Assembly (NCBI GenBank): GCA_017417055.1
Contig: JAFPZX010000169.1
Location: 1-64,000 of the forward strand
DNA from: Anaerolineaceae bacterium
GTDB lineage: Bacteria; Chloroflexota; Anaerolineae; Anaerolineales; Anaerolineaceae
Reading direction: 5' to 3'
Length of the DNA stretch: 64,000 nucleotides
Below the pieces are notes generated by a model. That model was not told the origin of the DNA. It did not search any database and was given only the letters and a program-made list of their open reading frames with translations. Position numbers and translations under genes: made by a program. Of the stretch, positions 58,721 through 64,000 are shown piece after piece (positions within the stretch are counted from its first letter, which is position 1; each line of letters starts with the position of its first letter).

Positions 58721-59362
58721 ATGACTGTAAATAAAACGCTCAGCAAAAACATCCGTCATCTTCGAACGGAAAAGAACATTTCCCAGCAGCAGCTTGCAGA
58801 CCTGATGTTTGTATCGCGGGCAACCATTGCGAACTGGGAAAACGGGAACCGTGTTCCTGATATCACAACACTGCTGCAGCTTTCCCGCGTACTGGATGCA
58901 GATATCTATGATCTGATCGGCAGCTCGGAAAACAATGTAAATTCTCCAATCATGATTGTCGTTGAAGATGAACCGGTGATTCTGAAGGGCTTTGTAAATA
59001 TACTGCGTGATACGCTCCCGGATATACAAGTTTTTGGTTTCCAATCCGCTGCTGAAGCGGAAATATTTGCGCGGGACCGCCGGGTTTCCGTGGCTTTTGT
59101 TGATATTGAACTGTGTGGGGAGAGTGGTGTGGAACTGGCTAAGTCTCTCACGAATCTTAATGCTCGTACCAATATCATCTTTTTGACCGGACATACGGAG
59201 TATTATGCTGAAGCGCTGGATCTGCATTGCAGCGGTTACATATTGAAGCCGCTTACCCCGGAAAAAATACAAAAGGAAATCACACATCTGAGGTTTCCTG
59301 TGGGAAAAGTGTCAGGTAACAGGTTCCCGGTTTCAGGAGCTCTCGATAGGGATTCGTGCTGA
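58721..59362 (+). CDS. XRE helix-turn-helix fused to a response-regulator receiver domain
   Basis: A 213-residue regulator. Residues 7-66 are a Cro/CI-type helix-turn-helix (ISQQQLADLMFVSRATIANW). Residues 76-190 are a receiver domain with acidic pair EDE (82-84), phosphoacceptor D128 in VAFVDIELC, T156 and K176 in YILKPLTPEK. The DNA-binding part comes first, the reverse of normal response regulators, and no LytTR domain follows. It overlaps the kinase gene by seven bases, so they form a two-component pair. The ATG at 58721 has no clear ribosome site. Confidence 0.88.
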   Translation: MTVNKTLSKNIRHLRTEKNISQQQLADLMFVSRATIANWENGNRVPDITTLLQLSRVLDADIYDLIGSSENNVNSPIMIVVEDEPVILKGFVNILRDTLPDIQVFGFQSAAEAEIFARDRRVSVAFVDIELCGESGVELAKSLTNLNARTNIIFLTGHTEYYAEALDLHCSGYILKPLTPEKIQKEITHLRFPVGKVSGNRFPVSGALDRDSC

Positions 59363-61176
59363 GCAGGCATTTTTTTATGATAAAAAAAGGAAAGAAACTG
59401 CAAATCTCATCAATGATCACCGGCGCCATGGCTGTGCTTTGCGTGCTGGTCTTCTGCCTCGTATGCTTTATACCGGGCAGCCATAAATATGCCTATGCTC
59501 CGTATGCGTATAAGATCCTTTCACCGGAAGAAACCATTGAAGAATCAATTCCGGATTATGCGGGCAAAAGGGTCACGTATTCCTTCATCGTCCCGGACGG
59601 AGCCATTATAAAGCATGGAGCGCGTCTTTCCATATGGCTGGAGCATACCATCGCTGAGGTTTGGCTTGACGACGAACTGCAGTATTCAACAGAGGAATTG
59701 CCCGGCTGGCATATCGGAAAAACTCCGGGGAAATACTGGCTCAGTGCTGCGATGCGTTCAGATTATGCAGGGAAAACGGTAAAAATCAGGCTTACCCCGG
59801 TGTACAAAAGCGTCAGGAGCGAAAATCCTCAGTTTTTGCTGATCCAACACGGTGATCTGCTCACGCTGATCGTTCTTCCGAAGGACAAATATTTTCTGAT
59901 TGCCGCGCTTGTTGTTTCGATTGCAGGGCTGTTTCTCGCCCTTACCACACTGTTTTTACAAATCGATAGAATAAACAAACAACGGCTGTTTAGTCTGGGA
60001 ACACTCAGTTTTTTTGTTGGCTTATGGAAGCTGACTGAACTGCCCTTTACGACACTTTTTCTGGATATCTATGGACTGCATCGGGAAACCTGGTATATTG
60101 GCGCTTTGTCATGGCTGATGCTGCCGATGATGTTTAATCTGCTCTGCGATCAGCGGGCAGCTGCCGGGACTCAGAACAAGGGAAACAGTGATCCGCGGTT
60201 ATTCGTCAGATGGACTTTTGTCAATGCGGGGCTCTTACTGAGCGTTATTATTTTGCAGCTGATGAACGCTGCCGATATTTACGAAACAATGCCTGTATAT
60301 GGGATAACCTGCGCAATTGGCTTATTATACGTTCTCATGCGGAACAAACCGAACCGGAAGGAATTCCTCTGGCTCATTACCTTTCCTGCGGCACTGGCGG
60401 CGGATATACTGACTGTCTGCATCGGAGGGGACAGCCGCTGGGCTGTTTTTGTCCTGATTTGGGCGGGGATTAACCTTTGTTTCCGCGCGGCAGGTTTCAT
60501 CAGTGAAGCAATTGAGCGGGAGCATCTGCTGTACAAACAGGCGGAGGAACTGCGGGATGTAAAAGTTCGCGCCATGATGCAGCAGATTCGTCCTCATTTT
60601 ATCTATAACACTCTTACGTCTATCTATGTGCTTTGCCGTGAGGATCCCGGGCAGGCTATGGAAGTCATCGACAATTTTACAACCTACCTGCAGTCCAATT
60701 TCAGCGCCCTCACCGCTGCGGAGTTGATCAGTTTCCCGGATGAATTGCACCATACAAAAGCCTATCTGGCAGTGGAGGCGATCCGTTACGGAGAAAAGCT
60801 CACTGTATCATATGACCTGCATCATACCGCTTTCCGTCTGCCGCCGCTGACACTGCAGCCCCTTGTCGAAAACGCGGTGAAACATGGTGTCGGGAAAGGA
60901 CATTCTCCGGAACAAATTCGAATAAGCACGAAGTCTGAAAATCATGCGGCACTCATCACAGTTGAGGATGATGGACCGGGTTTTGATCCTTCTGTCATCA
61001 ATGAGGAATCCCACGTCGGTATCCGGAATGTTCGGGACCGTCTGGAAATGATGTGCGGTGGAACGTTGGAAATATACAGCAAACCGGTGCATGGAACTGT
61101 CATCACCGTAAAAATCCCTGAATTTGCCTCCGATGCAGCGGAAGCGCTGATCAATTCACAAACGCCGCGATCATAG
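59356..61176 (+). CDS. 7TM sensor histidine kinase, LytS/YesM type
   Basis: A 606-residue membrane kinase. After a first helix (residues 17-40) comes an extracellular part (41-175), then about seven helices (176-370), as in 7TMR-DISM receptors. A short coiled linker leads to the His-kinase domain with MMQQIRPHFIYNTLTSIYVL (phosphorylated His) and the ATPase LQPLVENAVKHG, DDGPGFD and HVGIRNVRDRL. The likely partner is the XRE-REC protein, whose gene it overlaps. The GTG at 59356 is used; ATG 59377 is an alternative. The ligand is unknown. Confidence 0.88.
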   Translation: MLSRHFFMIKKGKKLQISSMITGAMAVLCVLVFCLVCFIPGSHKYAYAPYAYKILSPEETIEESIPDYAGKRVTYSFIVPDGAIIKHGARLSIWLEHTIAEVWLDDELQYSTEELPGWHIGKTPGKYWLSAAMRSDYAGKTVKIRLTPVYKSVRSENPQFLLIQHGDLLTLIVLPKDKYFLIAALVVSIAGLFLALTTLFLQIDRINKQRLFSLGTLSFFVGLWKLTELPFTTLFLDIYGLHRETWYIGALSWLMLPMMFNLLCDQRAAAGTQNKGNSDPRLFVRWTFVNAGLLLSVIILQLMNAADIYETMPVYGITCAIGLLYVLMRNKPNRKEFLWLITFPAALAADILTVCIGGDSRWAVFVLIWAGINLCFRAAGFISEAIEREHLLYKQAEELRDVKVRAMMQQIRPHFIYNTLTSIYVLCREDPGQAMEVIDNFTTYLQSNFSALTAAELISFPDELHHTKAYLAVEAIRYGEKLTVSYDLHHTAFRLPPLTLQPLVENAVKHGVGKGHSPEQIRISTKSENHAALITVEDDGPGFDPSVINEESHVGIRNVRDRLEMMCGGTLEIYSKPVHGTVITVKIPEFASDAAEALINSQTPRS

Positions 61177-61223
61177 GATCGTTTTCCGCGTGTTCCGGAC
61201 GTGGAAAACCGGTGAATGTCACC

Positions 61224-61256
61224 ATTGTTCCAATTAATCAGTCTTTCCATAATATC
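61224..61256. repeat. solo family A end
   Basis: TTCCAATTAATCAGTCTTTCCATAA matches a family A right end; no left end is close by. The rest of 61177-61504 is AT-rich; GGAGTCTCGTCC ... GGACAGTCTCC at 61453-61481 is a small worn hairpin. Confidence 0.5.
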
Positions 61257-61504
61257 TGAAATCGTCACAAAAAGAAACATGTTTCGGTAATTTTGACATT
61301 TAATTACAAATTCCAAAATCAGGAATAAATCTTGCATAAAAGTTATTGAAAATAAATATCTGTTCAAAACTCAGCAGTGAAATATGGAAACGGGAGCGGA
61401 ACTGTTCCGATGTCCAAAACGATACAGAAATTATTTTTATATGAAATAATATGGAGTCTCGTCCGTAAAAGGACAGTCTCCGCTGAAAATAAAGGAGCAA
61501 GCCA

Positions 61505-64000
61505 ATGAAGAACAAACATCTTATGGTACTATTATTTCTTGTTTTGCTGTGCCTGACGCTGAGCGGACTTCCAGCCGCCGCTCAGGGCGAAAATTTGGGA
61601 TATGAGGGGCCGATCATGAATGTTGATCTGGGGATCACATCTCTTTCCCTTTCGGTCGGGGAAAGCTACACTTTTCAAGTGACGTTTGAACCGGAAGACA
61701 ACCCGTTCAAAACGCTAAAATGGTTTGTCACTGACGAAAGTGTGATCCAAATCGACCCGCTGACGGATACCGTCACAGCACTTGCGGACGGTGAAGCATG
61801 CATTTATGTAGAAACGCTGGACCAGGCAGCTCACGCGGTCTGCAATGTGACTGTGGGTGATTCCGCTTCCAAAGATGCTTCTGTGATGAAATCCGGTGAT
61901 GAATATTTCAACCTCACGCAGAAGGAAATGCGCAAAATCACTTCCACAGCACTCAAACCCTACCTGGATTTTATTGCCGATTCCTCGCTGACCGCAAAAG
62001 GATTCGAGACCCTTACCGACCGCTCTTTTGACGTCCTGGCAGCGGTAAAGCCCGGCATGGAAGAAGCAGAAAGCCGGAGGGCCAGAGGTCTCGGGATGCA
62101 GTCCGATCCGCTTACCAGCCTGAATTCCATCACCCTGATCGGGTCAGTTGACCAAATTCTCAGCTTCGTGAAGGACAATAAAGATCTGCGTGAAGTCTTT
62201 GACCTGGGTGCACCGATGGCACCGGATCCCGACGCGGAAGTTGCCGGCGATGAAATTGAAAGCGGTGAAAAAGCCTTTGGTCTTCAGGGTAATGCAAACA
62301 ACCTCTCCAATTTCACCTATGCTCAAAGACTGGGCTTGAACGGTTCCGGTCGAACGATTGCTGTGATTGACACCGGTCTGGATGTGACCCATGAACAGTT
62401 CACCAGACGAATCAAATACGAAGCTTGTTTTTCAAACAGCGGCAGCGGTTACTATACCGCCTGCAATAACAATGCAACCACACCCGGGTCGTCCCGTCCC
62501 ATTCAGGGAAAAGTGCTCAAACTGAATTCCTTCAACCACGGAACCCATGTGACAGGCATTGCCGCGGGCAGGGATGGTGTTGCCCCTAAGGCGAATATCG
62601 TTTTTATCGCAGCAGCCAGTGAAACTCGCTGGACCTGTAAAAGCAATGAAAAACATATGGCTTGTACAAGCGGCTCTGCACAGTGCTGTCAGGCTCAGTT
62701 TTATTCATCAAACCAGGCAAAAGCCTATGATTATCTGCTCAAACTGGCTGCGCAGGGCGTAAAAATTGACGCGGTCAATATGAGCTACGGCTCTTTAAAA
62801 TATACAGGTATTTGCGACAGTTCAGACAAATATCGCAAAGAATATTTTGACAAACTGGTCGCGGCCGATATGCTGCCGGTCGTTTCCGCAGGGAACGATT
62901 CCTATGACGACTCGGTCGGCAGGCCCGGCTGTGTTTCCAGCGCTTATACCGTAGCCGCTCTTGCGGATATGAATGTGCCGCGAATCGCTTCGTATTCCAA
63001 TTTCAACAAACCCAATATTGATATCGCCGCGCCGGGAACGAAAATCTGGTCCGCGGTACAAGTCAAAAACAATTGCACTCGGAACTGTTATGATTATAAG
63101 TCCGGTACATCCATGGCTGCCCCCATGGTCACAGGTTCCATTGCTATGGTCAGACAGCTGTACCCGAACGCTACCGCGGTGGAAGCCGGGAAGATGCTCA
63201 AAGATATGACCTCCAAAACTGTAAATAAACGGGTAAATTCTAAAAATGAATTCCATAACTCGTGGAATTTCAGTAAACCTGTGTTGAATTTGAATAATAT
63301 TTTAAATACTTTCACCATCAGAGATAACAATGTCAGAGCTCAAAATCAACAGGTTTTGCTGACACTGGAACCGATTGGGTTGAACCGCTCTTTCACATAC
63401 AAAATCAACGTGATCGATCTGGCGTCGAAAGCGAAAGTCCCCTGCCGCTTCCGTGTCACGACCCTTGATGGATTCAAGACGATTGAAATTGACGGAAAAG
63501 GTAATTTCAAGTCCGGGAAAATCTACCGTGTGGAAGTCAGCCGGTATATGAAAGGGATGAATAAACCCGCAAAGACAGTAAAATACTTTACTCCGTTCCT
63601 GGAGATGACAAGCCTTACTGCTGTTCCCCGTGGGCAGGGTGTTGATCTGAACCTTTATTCCGGATCTCAGGATAGACGTAATTTTGATGTGATTTACACT
63701 GTTTATGATGCATCCACAGGAGACTCTGTAAAGATTGCCGATGCGGGAAATCAGAGCCTGCCAAAGACAATTACCGGTTTGACGAACGGAAAAAAGTATT
63801 ATGTGACGGCGACGCCCTTCCGGAATATCATGGTCAACAAAAAAACCATTCTGTTATTGGGAAAGGAAACAGCCCCGGTGTATTTTGTTCCGCTCAGCGC
63901 TCCGTTTAATTGCAGAGAAGCGGCATGGTCTGTTCCGCAGCTCTCCGGCCAGCATTATACAAAGATTTCCTGTGTTGCTGATCCGGCTGCAGATGGGATT
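61505..64000 (+). CDS. secreted subtilisin-like (S8) serine protease, 3' end beyond the window
   Basis: At least 832 residues, open to the last base. A signal peptide (MKNKHLMVLLFLVLLCLTLS) is followed by a Big2-like domain (about 35-115: LSLSVGESYTFQVTFEPEDN, GEACIYVET). The S8 domain has D289 in IAVIDTGLD, H345 in NHGTHVTG, the oxyanion Asn in PVVSAGNDS and S536 in KSGTSMAAP, so the triad is complete. It has extra Cys residues (ACFSNSGSGYYTACNN, CTRNCYD) that may form disulfides. Fibronectin-like repeats follow. It would degrade proteins outside the membrane. AAAGGAG lies before the ATG. Confidence 0.93.
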   Translation, partial: MKNKHLMVLLFLVLLCLTLSGLPAAAQGENLGYEGPIMNVDLGITSLSLSVGESYTFQVTFEPEDNPFKTLKWFVTDESVIQIDPLTDTVTALADGEACIYVETLDQAAHAVCNVTVGDSASKDASVMKSGDEYFNLTQKEMRKITSTALKPYLDFIADSSLTAKGFETLTDRSFDVLAAVKPGMEEAESRRARGLGMQSDPLTSLNSITLIGSVDQILSFVKDNKDLREVFDLGAPMAPDPDAEVAGDEIESGEKAFGLQGNANNLSNFTYAQRLGLNGSGRTIAVIDTGLDVTHEQFTRRIKYEACFSNSGSGYYTACNNNATTPGSSRPIQGKVLKLNSFNHGTHVTGIAAGRDGVAPKANIVFIAAASETRWTCKSNEKHMACTSGSAQCCQAQFYSSNQAKAYDYLLKLAAQGVKIDAVNMSYGSLKYTGICDSSDKYRKEYFDKLVAADMLPVVSAGNDSYDDSVGRPGCVSSAYTVAALADMNVPRIASYSNFNKPNIDIAAPGTKIWSAVQVKNNCTRNCYDYKSGTSMAAPMVTGSIAMVRQLYPNATAVEAGKMLKDMTSKTVNKRVNSKNEFHNSWNFSKPVLNLNNILNTFTIRDNNVRAQNQQVLLTLEPIGLNRSFTYKINVIDLASKAKVPCRFRVTTLDGFKTIEIDGKGNFKSGKIYRVEVSRYMKGMNKPAKTVKYFTPFLEMTSLTAVPRGQGVDLNLYSGSQDRRNFDVIYTVYDASTGDSVKIADAGNQSLPKTITGLTNGKKYYVTATPFRNIMVNKKTILLLGKETAPVYFVPLSAPFNCREAAWSVPQLSGQHYTKISCVADPAADGI

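Overview
The window reads as a chromosomal segment of an anaerobic, gram-positive-style (monoderm) bacterium with mid-range GC. An anaerobic Chloroflexota of the Anaerolineae type fits best. The peptide deformylase and RsmG tails resemble that group from memory, the mevalonate-pathway decarboxylase carries an active-site substitution that may mark the phosphomevalonate variant, and the sortase cassette (an LPGTGF linker followed by a sortase domain) is of a kind I associate with Anaerolineae. Bacillota (Clostridia) is not excluded: DegV, the LytS-type kinase and the Cthe_2159-like protein would also fit there. No rRNA, tRNA, CRISPR array, transposase or integrase was seen.

Layout. 1-6 kb holds small accessory genes (three GNAT acetyltransferases, HIT, HEAT, DUF998, a RelB/DinJ-RelE/ParE toxin-antitoxin pair, an MFS exporter). 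6.2-10.9 kb is one minus-strand unit: TetR regulator, ABC ATPase, ABC-2 permease and a membrane HD-GYP protein, driven by a consensus promoter flanked by two inverted operator arms. 11-15.6 kb has a DUF234 ATPase and a tandem array of secreted histidine phosphatases (two intact, a third collapsed by an internal deletion). 15.6-20 kb is an AT-richer accessory block (gene remnant, unknown protein, triple-domain GGCT fusion, HNH endonuclease). 20.5-31 kb carries a secreted 5'-nucleotidase and two housekeeping sets: mvaD-mutL-SpoU methyltransferase-(YhcG nuclease insertion)-rsmG, and def-recF.

31-43 kb includes a truncated AAA-ATPase, a Cthe_2159-like secreted protein, a secreted metallophosphoesterase ending in a Cna-B domain, an LPGTG motif and its own sortase domain, a PAP2 phosphatase, and an ABC exporter. 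43-55 kb has a flavin reductase-like protein, a UvrA paralogue, two large membrane proteins of the glycosyltransferase/YfhO type, pyruvate kinase, a phosphoribosyltransferase and DegV. 55-64 kb holds a 963-residue protein with a papain-like NCTTF domain, a XRE-REC regulator with a 7TM LytS-type kinase, and a subtilisin that runs off the end.

A striking genome-wide feature is the number of short, palindromic, non-coding repeats in almost every intergenic gap. At least five families can be separated by eye (called A to E here, plus F, G and H for rarer ones). Some are nested in each other, and some have supplied stop codons or terminal coding sequence to neighbouring genes. Secreted or membrane phosphatases are also unusually frequent (histidine phosphatases, UshA-like, metallophosphoesterase-sortase, PAP2).
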